Source of the DNA: Druceiella hillmani
Lineage: Eukaryota; Arthropoda; Insecta; Lepidoptera; Hepialidae
DNA length: 64,000 nt
Assembly (NCBI GenBank): GCA_039881145.1
Contig: JAYKKI010000005.1
Span: 21,757,501 to 21,821,500, forward strand
Direction of reading: 5' to 3'
Each line of letters starts with the position of its first letter. The stretch's first letter is position 1. Positions 34,640-46,145 of the stretch are shown here, piece after piece. The notes beneath the pieces were generated by a model. It was not told where the DNA came from, did not search any database, and saw only the letters and a program-made list of their open reading frames with translations. The translations under genes were made by a program, and so were the position numbers.

Positions 34640-34905
34640 TTAACATCTCACACAACGATCAGCTCAAAGTGACCGAATAGCCACGGCTGCATCGTATAGA
34701 GTGCGCTGCCGTCCGCACCATTTCGGCCGTCGTCGCTCGAGTGGGGACTTTCTAAAAGCGGAGCCGCGCGCACCAGCGAGCGTGTTGGGGCAGGTCGCGG
34801 GTCGTCGCCCTCGCGGCCAGCGACCCCCGCGGCCCAATCCCGCCACCTATGTGTCACTACCGCTAGCCGAGGTGGACGAACTTTTTACAAATGTATTATG
34901 ATATA
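34640..34905. promoter_or_regulatory. CpG island-like block
   Basis: From about 34690 to 34860 the sequence is GC-rich with CpG every few bases (GGTCGCGGGTCGTCGCCCTC), the sharpest composition step in the window. Three overlapping frames of 60-69 codons on both strands are R/P/G/A-rich from composition and unrecognised. A promoter/first exon or a conserved element is likely; foreign DNA cannot be excluded. Confidence 0.4.
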
Positions 34906-35602
34906 GCCGGCTATAAAATTATACTGCTGAAGTGTATTATAGTTATCTCGTACTATAAGTTTACACATTTTAATGTATCACAGCGAGCACCGCTGAAACG
35001 GCCGTTGAGGCCGATTTGGTTGTTTTAGTTTAAGTAAATGAGTAACGGGCTCGAGTGATATTGCGTTGTCGGTTGAAATAATCAGAGATCGGCTCTGAGA
35101 CAGAGCGCTGATTTAAAACGATAAAGCGACGTGTATGGAATGGCCCGTATTGATATTGTGTTGCGTTAATTGAAATTATATTTGTAAGCGTATGGGCGTA
35201 ATTGTAGCCCAGATTGTATACTGACTTTTTATCACTGTAGTTTATCTCGGGTCCGATTAACTTAATTGCAGATTGTCGCTTCTAATAGTTGCTTTGAAAG
35301 CTTTGATTTATTTTAAACGAAGCATTTAAATAAATTAAATATTAATAAACTTACGTCATTTGGAAACTTCCACAGCCTTATTTAGAATTGTTTGAAGCAC
35401 GGAATCATTAAAGAGAAATTGTTATTTTGTCATGACAATTTAAGTATAATTATGTTGGACAGAAAAACGTAACGATAATAATACAGTGTATTGTCGTACT
35501 AATGCAAAGAAAATTGCGTCTCAGATAAAGTGGGCTTTCCTTTAAGATTCAAAGTGAATATGAAATAAACTGTGTTATAATATTGAATTGGCTTATAAAC
35601 GT
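34906..35602. other. Non-coding, no gene seen
   Basis: 34980-35170 stays moderately CpG-rich (CCGCTGAAACGGCCGTTGAG), as a flank of the island; beyond it the DNA is AT-rich. Confidence 0.45.
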
Positions 35603-35699
35603 TTAACCCTGCTTTTTGGTTTTTGGGTACCCAAGTGCCCTATTTTGGAACTTTCCTAACTTATGCCCAATTAAAATATATTTCCTAACATATTTTAAC

Positions 35700-35921
35700 A
35701 AATGAGGTCTTTAGCTGTTTTATCAGTAGCCGCTCTATGATCTCCTTCTGTTTCTGGGAATTGTAATCTAAATCAAAATAGCGGCCAGAATGAGGTTCTT
35801 CTTCAAGATCATAGTCCTCGTTCTTGAACTTCTCGAATCAAATTCTTGCAGTCCCGTGGGACACTGCCGACTCGTTCATCATATGACTCATGTTATTTGT
35901 AAAGGCGTTCGTAACGTGGCC
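35700..35921 (-). pseudogene. Mariner transposase N-terminal relic
   Basis: The minus-strand frame reads GHVTNAFTNN at its start, then NESAVSHGTARI, a TGA, and FEKFKNEDYDLEEEPHSGR. This is the second helix-turn-helix region and linker of mariner transposases (family pattern VSxGTARRWFEKFKxGDxxLEDxPRSGRP), with the conserved Trp changed to a stop. The catalytic domain is absent. TTAACCCTGC about 100 bases downstream (35603) begins unrelated sequence. It is a different, older family than the element at 27.9 kb. Confidence 0.8.
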
Positions 35922-36077
35922 TAAGTGGATCGTTAAGTAGAAGTGTCTGTTCTAGATGTCCATTTAAATCCATTTGATGCAATGTATTTAAATGTTTATC
36001 GCTGACTACCATTAGGGTGCGTACTTCGGTCTTTGTAATAAAATATTTTGGGACTTTCATTAATCTTTTTAGAATAC

Positions 36078-36078
<1 letters not shown>

Positions 36079-36170
<92 letters not shown>

Positions 36171-36176
36171 CATATT
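36079..36176. repeat. (TA)n microsatellite
   Basis: Alternating TA, interrupted by ACATAT and TTTATA; frames across it are artefacts. Confidence 0.97.
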
Positions 36177-38244
36177 ACAAAAATTATCTCAGCAGTGGCA
36201 ATAAGTTTAAACGAAATCGAAACGACGCAAAGAATAGAGCACTCTCATACCGGCTTTCATAGTAAATCTTTTCATCGAAAATACGTGTTCGTTAAGGCAA
36301 TAATGGGATCGTATCTGAAATATTAAGAGAAATTGCAAACTAAAATTACGTCTTACGTTAATGTCGTAAAATTATGTCTTACGTTAATTCGTCGTTAAAA
36401 CTTTTCTATTAATGTGAAGAAGACATAAGCTAACAGAAACAAACGACGTATAAATTAATTCATAAACCTTTTATTACATAGACATTTTTATAAATACTCT
36501 TGAAATCCACGAATGAAATGTGTTAGGAAGAAAAGAAAATCACGAGAAGGAGTACGATCGTATATTGGAGCACTCAACGTATCTAATCATGAACTGAATT
36601 TTAAGACCATTATCATAATAGATCACATTGTACATCCCGATATTTTGAATTTTCAAGTGTGGGTGTGTACCAATTGTGTATACTGAATTATTGATTAAAA
36701 TTCAAGAAAAACTGTTGTAAAATTTTCCCTAGTCATACGCAGATATATTGAAAGGATGGTAAAATTGGAGTTTACGTTCCTTTTTGATCACAGTTATTAA
36801 TTTTTGGAGACTATGCTGACTAAAATTGGATTATCACTACGTATTATTGGGTAGAATAAAAACCGTTGCCGACTTAATTTACATGGTGGGACTAAATTTT
36901 TTAATAACCTGACACGTTATTTCGTGCATACCAAATCGCCATTCCTAGATTTGTTGTATTTTACTTGTTTTTTTAATGCATTTTGTTATTTTATTTAAAT
37001 TTTAGAGTAATGTTTTCTGAATGATGTTTTGTGGATAATCTACCAGACGAAACAATTAGTATATCTGTTTTGTGTCGAAGGTATTAATTTTAATTTGTTT
37101 TTCTGCCTAAAAAGCTTATTAAACTATCTCGTGATTCTTTTAAATTAGAAGTTTCAAAAGTCACGAACTATTTTTACCATTCGCACAACACAACATGCAA
37201 ACATCCTGTAAAAATTGTTATCCAAGAACATTAGCAATATCGAACTAATCGACCGGAATGTTTGTGAGTATTAAATTTCAATATATTAAATTGAATCACT
37301 GTTTAACTTACGTAGATTACATATTGAGATTTTTTTGGGTTATGTTTCTTAGAAAAATAAACGAATTAAAATTTCTATATTTAATTCTCTTTTTACATAT
37401 TGTTTTCCATATGTGCTTTAATAATGATAGATTGTCATTATACAGTTTAAAATAGTTTAATAACAATTTGACTTTTCAGACTTGTAAATAAGCTTCAAAT
37501 TGTTGCAATTATTCGAGAATACAAATTAAATCATCTCCACTACCGAAATATTAGTTTTGCAATAATCTCATTCACATTGTTCGTTCTGACGAATGAACAA
37601 ATTATGATATCAGTTGAAAAAAAATGTCAAAATAAAAAAATAAATACTCTTCACTATCATATAATACAAACCTAAGAAAATTTAATCCTGTGACAAAAAT
37701 TCTATTACACAATATATTTTTGAATCATTACGATTCTTCTTGGATGGATTTTGTGGAACCTCACATAATTCTAATAAATGAAGAGTTCCATAATTCAGAA
37801 ATGGTTGCTTTGTGTATAGATTATGTGGAATATGAGCAATTATATGAAATTATACAATAATTTTCTTCAAGTTTTAACAGATTGGAATTATCCAATCGCT
37901 TTGATCATAGTCTGACAGCGCTTAGGAACGACTGACCTTACAGAAGATGCAAGTGGAAAAAAATCATGCATATAAACATTAAATAGAACGATTTATTAAC
38001 ATTTTATGCAACGCATCGACTTATCTAATAAATAAAACAAGTAAGCAAATATTTATTTATGCATCATGTTTATGCGATTCGAAACAACCTAATTCAGAAA
38101 TTCAAATGGATGCCGCCGTATGCAGGCTGGCGTGGGTAATGCATCGGTTCTGCAGTTCTGGGCCGTTGAACTGCGCAGCCTTCACTCTTGGTACATAGGT
38201 ACTCCATTTATACGGAAGGGAGCCACGTGATTTTTACCAATAAA

Positions 38245-38246
<2 letters not shown>
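36177..38246. other. Non-coding, no gene recognised
   Basis: Mostly AT-rich. A tandem ATGTCGTAAAATTATGTCTTACGTTAAT-type doublet lies near 36340-36390. A balanced patch at 38105-38230 (TGCCGCCGTATGCAGGCTGG) has no long frame and may be conserved non-coding DNA. Confidence 0.45.

Positions 38247-38305
<59 letters not shown>
38247..38305. repeat. (TA)n microsatellite
   Basis: Uninterrupted alternating TA. Confidence 0.97.
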
Positions 38306-38306
<1 letters not shown>

Positions 38307-38620
38307 CCTTATTCGCTATTTCTTAAATGAGCATTAAGTTGCATTTCGTCCAAAGATCTCAAGTTAGTCAGACGTTTTATAAAGATCCTATTGGATTTTT
38401 CCATGCTACATTTAGATCAAACATGTTAATTGTTCCAATCTGATAGAAAATATATGTAGTCTGGACTTAAAATGATATTCTTTCGTAAAAGAAAAATTGT
38501 GCATCACTGAAATAATTTTTGGCCCCAGCGAGATAATGACGGACTGTTATATGACTACATAATTCTAAAATTATCTAAAATATTTGTTTTTGAATCTGTT
38601 ATTACGTAATAATGTTATAC
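38306..38620. other. AT-rich non-coding DNA
   Basis: Nothing recognised. Confidence 0.55.
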
Positions 38621-38720
38621 AATACTAGCTAATCCGAGCCAAAATTCCGCATAGTATCGTGATCAAATAACAAATAGTAATAATATAACTAGATGTCAAA
38701 TTAATATATTTTTAGTAGTA
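38621..38720 (+). repeat. Possible LINE 3' tail fragment
   Basis: TACTAGCTAATCCGAGCCAA followed by ATTCCGC resembles the start of the tail at 22.85 kb. The resemblance is short, so the call is tentative. Confidence 0.35.
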
Positions 38721-39379
38721 ATACCATAAAAAGATGGCATTGCTAATGAAAATACGCTTTTCATAAAAAATAGTTTTAATCAATTTTTTAAACAACAACA
38801 TTAATTTTAAACTATTTTTTGTCAATAGCGGGGGATATAAGCTTTAAAATGATGTTTAAATCATTAATTTTAATGAATAATTAATGGAGATATGGCGTTG
38901 CCACAAAGAACACCATTGAGAAATAATATATATGATTTTATTGTAGTTAGATAATGTTAATTTCAATGAAATAATAATTCTATTAAATAGTTAATGTGAC
39001 GTAACTAGTGAAACGTCATTTTCTTTTTAAATACCAAATCTAATTGTTGCATTTTACTCGTAATTAAGATTGTTGCCTGGTATGATATAATTCATATGGC
39101 GACCTATTTGTTTGGTACAGGTAATTAGTTTAAGTTGCATTTTTTCGGTATTACGGTCACGCAGATTTTGGTTAGCAAGCAAAATAATCCTACACACGCT
39201 CGGGAAAGTAAATTGTCCTCTTTAAATGCGAAAAAAATGTGACGCATTCATGTCCTCTAACTGATATGTTGAACCAGGTTCTGTCGTTGACAGAAGTGTT
39301 ATAAATTTTCTTGACCTAAAAGATATTCGGGCAATTAAGATCAGTATAATAAACCTATTAAATACAAGTAGAAGACTTC

Positions 39380-39500
39380 CGTTGCTCCAGAAGACTTCCG
39401 TACATATTTAGGCACTTTTAAACATTTCAGGATACATAGTATTTCTTATTAATCTATTTACAAATATTAATTTTTCTAAATATTTTTCACAAGCTTAAAA
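39380..39500 (-). repeat. LINE 3' tail of the TACGGAACCCT family
   Basis: On the minus strand: ATACTATGTATCCTGAAATG, then GTGCCTAAATATGTACGGAA. This matches the minus strand at 40.87-40.96 kb and the plus strand at 60.6 kb, including the shared internal ACAAATATTAATTTTTC phrase (plus strand). Confidence 0.75.
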
Positions 39501-39589
39501 ACAAACTATAACAAAATGTATAATTCCACATAGAATTGATTTTAGAATCTGTTCTTTTCTTCTTTTTCTCAGTCATGCACTTTTGACAG

Positions 39590-39652
39590 AGTGGTCGTGG
39601 TTGCTCCGTAGATTTAGGCACTAGGTTGAGGGTGCTTGTACATGTCTATTCT
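39590..39652 (-). repeat. LINE 3' tail next to reverse-transcriptase relic
   Basis: GTGCCTAAATCTACGGAGCA (minus strand) follows the stop of the reverse-transcriptase fragment and resembles the GTGCCTAAATATGTACGGAA tail, linking that tail family to this LINE. Confidence 0.55.
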
Positions 39653-39874
39653 TCATTCGGTCTTTCTGGTCTGAAGTGCTTCCTTAGCAATGTCTCTCTA
39701 TTTCTGCCGGTTCGCTGCGCTGCGAGAGCACTCAGTTACGGTAGTTTGAGTTACTGATTTAATTTGGTCCGTTCATCGAGTATGTGATCGGCCTCTAGAT
39801 CTCTTGCCCTCTACGTGGCCCAACATCACCAGTCTTTCGATGGAATGCTCGTTCCTGGGTATGTGGCTAAAGAA
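39653..39874 (-). pseudogene. LINE reverse-transcriptase C-terminal fragment
   Basis: The minus strand encodes the end of a non-LTR retrotransposon polymerase. FFSHIPRNEHSIERLVMLGH is followed by VEGKRSRGRSHTR, a stop, TDQIKSVTQTTVTECSRSAA, NRQK, a stop, and RDIAKEALQTRKTE before the terminal TGA. This is the well-known GHIxRxDxxxxERLVxxGxVEGKRxRGRxxxRWxDxI signature. The two internal stops each replace an expected Trp. The upstream polymerase and endonuclease are absent (5' truncated), as is usual for LINE copies. Composition is more balanced than the flanks. Confidence 0.85.
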
Positions 39875-40026
39875 TTTTTGTTTTTTTTTGTTCCTTTACT
39901 AGTATTATAAAACCTTCCATTATGCCCTCTTTCAACTTTTTTAGTCGACCAGAAGTTCATATAGGTTTTGATGATCAGTGAATATGATTATGGTATAAAT
40001 AAAACAAAAATACGCTTTAAACGGCC

Positions 40027-40143
<117 letters not shown>

Positions 40144-40149
40144 TTTTAC

Positions 40150-40310
40150 AATAGGCTATAGATATTAATTTCAACTCGATATCTCAAAACATTTCTGAGA
40201 AAAACGGCTTTGACAAACAGATGGGCGGATGGAAAACCAAGCATAACCAATATAAGGGCACTATTTTTTCATTTTGAGGGACACAACCCTACAAAGGGCA
40301 AATAGTTTAT
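40150..40310 (+). repeat. LINE 3' tail, degenerate
   Basis: CAACTCGATATCTCAAAACA, TTTCTGAGAAAAACGGC, GACAAACAGATGGGCGGATG, ATATAAGGGCACTATTTTTT and GACACAACCCT follow, in order, the common insect LINE tail (ctgagaaaaac... gacagacggacggacgg... ataagggttccgttttttc... acggaaccct). Confidence 0.7.
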
Positions 40311-40839
40311 TTAATGGCAATATATAAAATAGATTGGCAATATAATAAACAGGTCGACAACGAAGAAATGATGAGATTCAATCAGAGTGCATTTAATTTA
40401 ATGAATGAATTCGTCTTTCCGTCTTAACTGCCTATGCAATTGGTATATTGTTTTGTTTCATAATTGACTATTATGAATCTGGTTTTGGCTCCAGATGGAA
40501 ATAACAAAAAATGTGGATAATATAAATTCATAATTGCAAATTAACGAGAAGTTCGTCGAATACAGGGGTGGAAATAGTAGAGACGTTGAATATTAATTTT
40601 TGAATATTAAGAGAGATGTTGAATATCAGTTTCATTATATTAAAAATCACATACTCGATCTCATAGAAATTTACATGTTTTGAAATATACTACTGTGCTG
40701 AAAAAACTTTAAAATCATGCGCGTTAAAATTACGCTGATGATTTAAATATAGCCATACATTTTTTAATGTTTGTTTTTTTTAATTTATACATATAATGTA
40801 AATGTAGAATTGGCATATGTCACAGAAGATATTTACGAA

Positions 40840-40960
40840 AAAAGCATGTAAAGCAGGAATAGAAGCCGCACTAAGAGGAGCCCGTACATATTTAGGCACT
40901 TACAGCCAAGGTTTTTTTAGTATTTGCAATAATATTTACAAATATTAATTTTTCAGAACC
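40840..40960 (-). repeat. LINE 3' tail of the TACGGAACCCT family
   Basis: On the minus strand, AAGTGCCTAAATATGTACGG continues into CTCCTCTTAGTGCGGCTTCT and CTGCTTTACATGC. It is a sister copy of 39.38-39.50 kb in the same orientation, about 1.5 kb away. Confidence 0.75.
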
Positions 40961-41212
40961 TTAATATATTGTACCCTATATCTTTCAAATGCCTTAAAAT
41001 ATGATGCATTCTTAAAACATTAAAAAAATATAAGATCTAGGTAATTGCCATAGTTTTCCTACAACTTTTGCGTAACCTCCTAAAAACTCAATTTTTTCAT
41101 AATTTCGGGTTGAGTACTTCGGAAATAAGGGAGGAAACGTAATTTTTTGCATATTTTTCAATACGTCTTTAAAGGCATGTTATGTAAAATTATGAAAAAA
41201 AACGTTTTTCTA

Positions 41213-41252
41213 CTACACCTAGACAGTACTGTACTACACCTAGACAGAACAA
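41213..41252. repeat. Tandem duplication of ACTACACCTAGACAG
   Basis: ACTACACCTAGACAG occurs twice, 22 bases apart, inside a non-coding retrotransposon-like tail. Confidence 0.8.
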
Positions 41253-41329
41253 ACTTCTTGTACCTATTTAATTTGCCTCCTAAAATTTCCAATATTATGG
41301 GGTGTTGGCCATTGAAATGTGTTCTGGTT

Positions 41330-41425
41330 AATATGTTTTTTACAGTGCCAAATTCCAAGTTTATACGTCCGGCAGTTTCTGAGGAAAATGACTCACAGAC
41401 AGACAAACAGAAACCTTAGTAATCT
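41330..41425 (+). repeat. LINE 3' tail, degenerate
   Basis: GTGCCAAATTCCAAGTTTAT, CGTCCGGCAGTTTCTGAGGA and CTCACAGACAGACAAACAG follow the usual insect LINE tail order. The 90- and 82-codon frames spanning 41147-41419 on both strands are therefore not genes. Confidence 0.65.
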
Positions 41426-41554
41426 TATTCGGGTTCAGATTTCAATTTGAGATCGGAATCCATCGTGTGACGTAATACTGGAAATGTTTTAAAGGAACTT
41501 AATAAAAATAATAGAAAATAATATATGTTTAATGTAAAACAATATGAATTTATT

Positions 41555-41660
41555 AGATCTGCCTGTTTGTCTGTGTGTATGTTCATTTGTTTGTGCGCAG
41601 CATGATAATCACTAAAGGGATTCTGTCATTAAATGTATTCTTTATATATGACAATCTGTC
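41555..41660 (-). repeat. Probable LINE 3' tail fragment, reverse orientation
   Basis: GCCTGTTTGTCTGTGTGTAT to TGTGCGCAGCATGATAATCA and AAGGGATTCT resembles the reverse form of retrotransposon tails. Confidence 0.45.
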
Positions 41661-42379
<719 letters not shown>

Positions 42380-42591
42380 ACTCTTGAACAGAACGAGTTG
42401 TTTTCGTGGTTTCAATATAAATATATTTTTTTAATTAAGTGTAGTAAATTTCTATGTTTTCAAACATTCTTACTTTCGAGCGTACCTAGGAGAGTACTCT
42501 ATGATTAAATGGTTAGTGATGAAACTGTGGTTATTTATATATAAATATAATACATATCCCATAAAAATAATTATTGAAAATTATATGAATA

Positions 42592-42605
42592 CCGCCATCT
42601 AGTGG
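42592..42605 (-). promoter_or_regulatory. CTCF-type motif
   Basis: The minus strand reads CCACTAGATGGCGG, which fits the core CTCF consensus CCASYAGRKGGCRS at every position. CTCF is an architectural protein in bilaterians, including insects. The 14-base motif can also occur by chance or inside transposons. Confidence 0.45.
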
Positions 42606-43435
42606 AGAATTTTAACACTATGCTTTGATAGTAGCTACTTAGAAAAAAAACAGGTGTAGCTGTCAATTAATTAAACTGTAGTAGTGTTGAGTAACAATTC
42701 TTGTGTTTTCTCTCGCAGATATTAGCCAGATCTACACGGCACGAAAATGCAGTTTCCAGAAAATTCGTCCAGTGATTTTTGCATGATACACGAATTATAT
42801 ACTCAAATTAGTTACTATATCATCATGTGGATAGACTAATCTGATACGAAATGAAAGTTTATGAACTCTGCGCAACGCCCAATAACATTTTTGCCGAAAG
42901 ATGTTCAAGGGTTTTAAAACATTGAAATATATTTTTTTGGGTATTTGAGATTTAATTTAATGTCTTTTCAGTTTAGAAGACGTAATTAAATTTTGTGAAT
43001 ACATAAAAAGAAAAAATATTTTTTAAGTTCCCATACATTTAACTCAAGTATAATCCTTCGTGGACTTCATTAGTATTGATATCGTTGAGAAGATCTTTTA
43101 GAATGTAGTTATTAATGTCTAGCAAAATTATTGGTACGATATCTCTGAGAGATAAGAGTCGTCAAAGAGTTTTTCAATGTATCCCTGATCCTCTAATTTT
43201 TTAATCACGTAATACGTCAGAAATCTGAAACTATTTGGCTAACGGCATCAATTGAATACTTCAATTTAAATTATTTCTGTAAACTTTCATGAATTAGGTA
43301 TTGGTAACCGAGTTACATGTTTTACGTTTTTTCCAAAAATATAACAAGAAATACATATTCGTATTTAAAAAGTAACATTACTATTTACAAATATTTTAAT
43401 GTAAATATCACGAAATTACAAGAAAGAACGATATT
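42606..43435. other. Non-coding, no gene seen
   Basis: A possible degenerate retrotransposon tail (AAATTCGTCCAGTGATTTTT) lies near 42762. The rest is AT-rich. Confidence 0.45.
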
Positions 43436-43505
43436 AAAAGAAATTTTTATATGTATGCAAGTGTTTACGGAAGCCTCGTAGTGTCAGCAGTTCTATTCGT
43501 ATATA
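43436..43505 (+). repeat. LINE 3' tail of the TACGGAACCCT family (fragment)
   Basis: GTGTTTACGGAAGCCTCGTA followed by GTGTCAGCAGTTCTATTCGT matches the CGGAACCCTCGTAGTGCGAGTTCTAC word order. Confidence 0.55.
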
Positions 43506-43543
43506 ACATGTTCATTAATTGATATTGAGCATATATATTATAG

Positions 43544-43660
43544 AATCTTTGCTAATATCCCACCTGAAGATATTGTAATACAACGAAACCTAGGTCGTGG
43601 TAAAGAAATTAAAGAAAGTAAAAATAATACTACATCACGTAGTTTCATTTAATTGTGGAT
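43544..43660 (+). other. Candidate exon-like open segment
   Basis: After an AG at 43542-43543 the plus strand reads IFANIPPEDIVIQRNLGRGK, then EIKESKNNTTSRSFI and a stop. The first half does not look AT-driven, and CGTGGTAAAG could be a donor. I recognise no family, the acceptor lacks a pyrimidine tract, and no linked exon was found. Confidence 0.2.
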
Positions 43661-44911
43661 ATATATTATAGATAATTATTTTCAATACATTTAAATTAAT
43701 ATTTTCTTAAGTAGTAAAGTTAGAGATAGGAATATTGCTAGATGTGTGTGTGAAAGTACAATATGGTACAAATTAATAAAATGTGAAGTTAAATATTGTC
43801 TGCATTGAAGTACCTAACCTGTCTACATTGAAGGGGAGAAAGGTGATTGGCATACGACTTTTTGTAAAGTCAAATAATATTTATTAATTCAAATATATGT
43901 TACATTACAAAAGTTATTACATAAATTAATCTCATAGCTTTGGAGTTAGATGTGGTAAATGAAAACGTACTTCAATAAAAGTAGTTCAATAACTAAGTGA
44001 ACATTTATTCGTGTACCGCCCTTTTGTTCTACCTGTACTACAATTTTAATTATGATGACGAGGCAAAATTTTAACATTACAAAAGATAATATCTATAAGC
44101 AGACATACATACACATATGTACATGAAGCATACGTCGAAAGGATGGATATTTTTAAAATTATTTGATTTAAAGTGTTCTGATTTCGTTTGTATTCTTTAT
44201 TACTGGCGGTCTAGTGTGTCTGAATTATTTTTGTGAAGTTGACATCTAACTTTTCTAAGCATTTCTTTTCTTAGCTTGATCGTAGGGAGTCCAGTGACCT
44301 GATTTATTTAATAGTTGGATATTCTTACTTGGGTTCATTTGAAGTAGCATACGCCTTATGTTTTAAAACTAGGCTGTCACTCTTAGTTCGCGAATGTCAC
44401 AAGAAAACCTTGATTAAGGAAAAAATAAATTATTTGAATAATATTAGTAATATGAATGATATTGTATTCAATAAAATATCAAACAAAACATGCTTGATAG
44501 TTACTGATATAGTCTAACGTCATTGGCTGATGTGATTGTAAAGCAAAATTGAGTTTAGATAATTTACACAAAGACATATGTTATTTTAGTCCATCTCCAG
44601 CTTTCATTATGCGAGCACGATACTTGAGGTGTCATTTGTTTTGTCGTTTTGCGCTTTAATAAATATATTCTCAGCACTTAGTACTAATTAAGATATTGTT
44701 TCTTAAATAGTGGAAATTTCCTAAAAATTCCAAAATATGCATAACGATCACTAGATTATAGAAAACGATAACAGAAAGAAATATTGAAAAAAGTGGAATC
44801 CGGAAAGATCCAGATGTTCGGTGTTGAGCATCAATGGTCTCGACACATCGCTTCAAATTTTAAACGTCAATCAGCCAAAATAAACCATTGCCTGATATAA
44901 TTCTTACTCAC
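43661..44911. other. Non-coding or intronic, no exon recognised
   Basis: Frames at 44329-44517 and 44671-44856 are unrecognised. If the enkurin gene continues, its last exon or exons should lie here or further left; I could not find the expected C-terminal enkurin sequence. Confidence 0.4.
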
Positions 44912-44979
44912 CTTTTAGCCATACTGACGCATTGATTTTAAACCAATTTTGAGTATTACTATTAATTTCTCTATATTTT
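44912..44979 (-). pseudogene. Putative third exon of the enkurin-domain gene, with a stop
   Basis: On the minus strand, GACCCCAG precedes and AAAAGGTGAGTAAG follows a 68-base segment. Joined in phase to the exon at 45987-46145 it reads NIEKLIVILKIGLKSMRQYG, then TAA and Lys. Its spacing fits the next part of the enkurin domain (pattern eLxxeLxxLPlxxdTlR). The stop would truncate the domain. Another frame of the same DNA is open for about 66 codons (includes RRVVDPRKYREINSNTQNWF), so the exon could be misassigned, the locus could be decayed, or the base could be an assembly error. Confidence 0.3.
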
Positions 44980-45986
44980 CTGGGGTCAACAACACGACGT
45001 AACTTAAGATTCTTTGAAAAGACATTTTGGTTTTGAATTAAAACAAGTCGGTTTTTAGTACGTTTAGTTATTTTTCTTGTTTCATTAGCACGTGTTATTC
45101 AGAAGTTAAGACCATATAACCAAATAAAAGAAACCCGTGTATATTAATCTTACTTTGATGTAATTTAAGACGTTCTCAGTCTACTACACTTGATTAAATT
45201 TACACATTGTAACTTAAGGTGTTTGCACTGTTTTCCTTATTTACTTCTTTTATTTATATAATTGGGCAACAAGTCAAAGCTGTTCTACTATATCTAAGTT
45301 ATTCAGTGACTTTCGTTTACTTTCAGTTAATGAATCCGGTTCAATTAAACGGTTCCGATTGACAAATTCAGTGTCGTTTTTGATGGCGGAAATTCTTTTT
45401 TCCTTGCCTTAGATTGCAATATTTAACCTCATACTTCTAGCATGGATATTGCACCACCATTTTGAATGTATTTCTGAAGCTTAATCGATTCGAATATTAA
45501 AATGATTTACCCTTTTCGTTTTTTGTCCAAGTTTTTGATAATATGACGTGCTTGAGAATTTCCATTTTCTTAGACAAAAATTAAGTAAATACGGAATGGT
45601 CAAGGACACATAAGGATGGAACTCTTAATCATTTTGCTTATTTTGCGGTTTGCTCCCTGGTGTGATACCTTTTAGGAAAATGGAGTATCTTTTTGGTTTT
45701 AATTATTAGGAGAATATTTTAATCTATTATTCCATATTATTAGTCAGTTCTTATTATTCTATAGTCATTCATAATGATTATTATTAGAACTGCAGTCTTA
45801 GAGTTGTGTACTAGTTTTGTTTAAGTTTTGTTTAGTTTTGTTTATTTCAATACTTGTTCCTGTATATGAATGTGATTTTATAAATTTATAAATCCCTTTA
45901 TTATGCAAAATTCGCTTTTAATTTCTCAGGAAATTACATGACAAAAAAAACATCTCAAACACTATGAGGAACATTCGTCAACTTAC
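44980..45986. other. Probable intron, no feature
   Basis: AT-rich DNA between putative exons. An imperfect hairpin (CAGTTCTTATT and its inverted partner) lies at 45745-45792. Confidence 0.4.
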
Positions 45987-46145
45987 TGTTTCGAAGCATT
46001 TTTAAAGTTTCTTTTCTTTCATTATCGGGTAAAGTTATGCGGCCAGGTGGACAGAATGCTAAATCAGCTTCATCTTTGTTTTCAGCTTCTTTTTGCTTTT
46101 CTTTCCTTACTCTTAAGTATTTGGGAACCACACCTTTTTGATAAG
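45987..46145 (-). CDS. Enkurin-domain protein, internal exon
   Basis: The minus-strand exon is bounded by an acceptor ATATTTGCAG and a donor CGAAACAGTAAGT. Its length is 159 bases: 2 + 52 codons + 1. It encodes YQKGVVPKYLRVRKEKQ, an acidic linker, then CPPGRITLPDNERKETLKML and RN. This is the first half of the enkurin domain (pattern GxVPKYLxxRK ... PPGxxxLPxxERxxTLxxL). Enkurin-domain proteins bind calmodulin or tubulin-associated partners and are found in cilia, sperm flagella and centriolar/spindle structures. The CPPG...ERxxTL form looks closer to ENKD1 than to ENKUR, but that is inference. Introns on both sides are about 1 kb. This is the only host gene I can name by domain in the window. 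Confidence 0.85.

Noticed and set aside
41147..41419. 90- and 82-codon frames on opposite strands
   Set aside because: The DNA is a retrotransposon 3' tail ending in ACAGACAGACAAACAG, not a gene.
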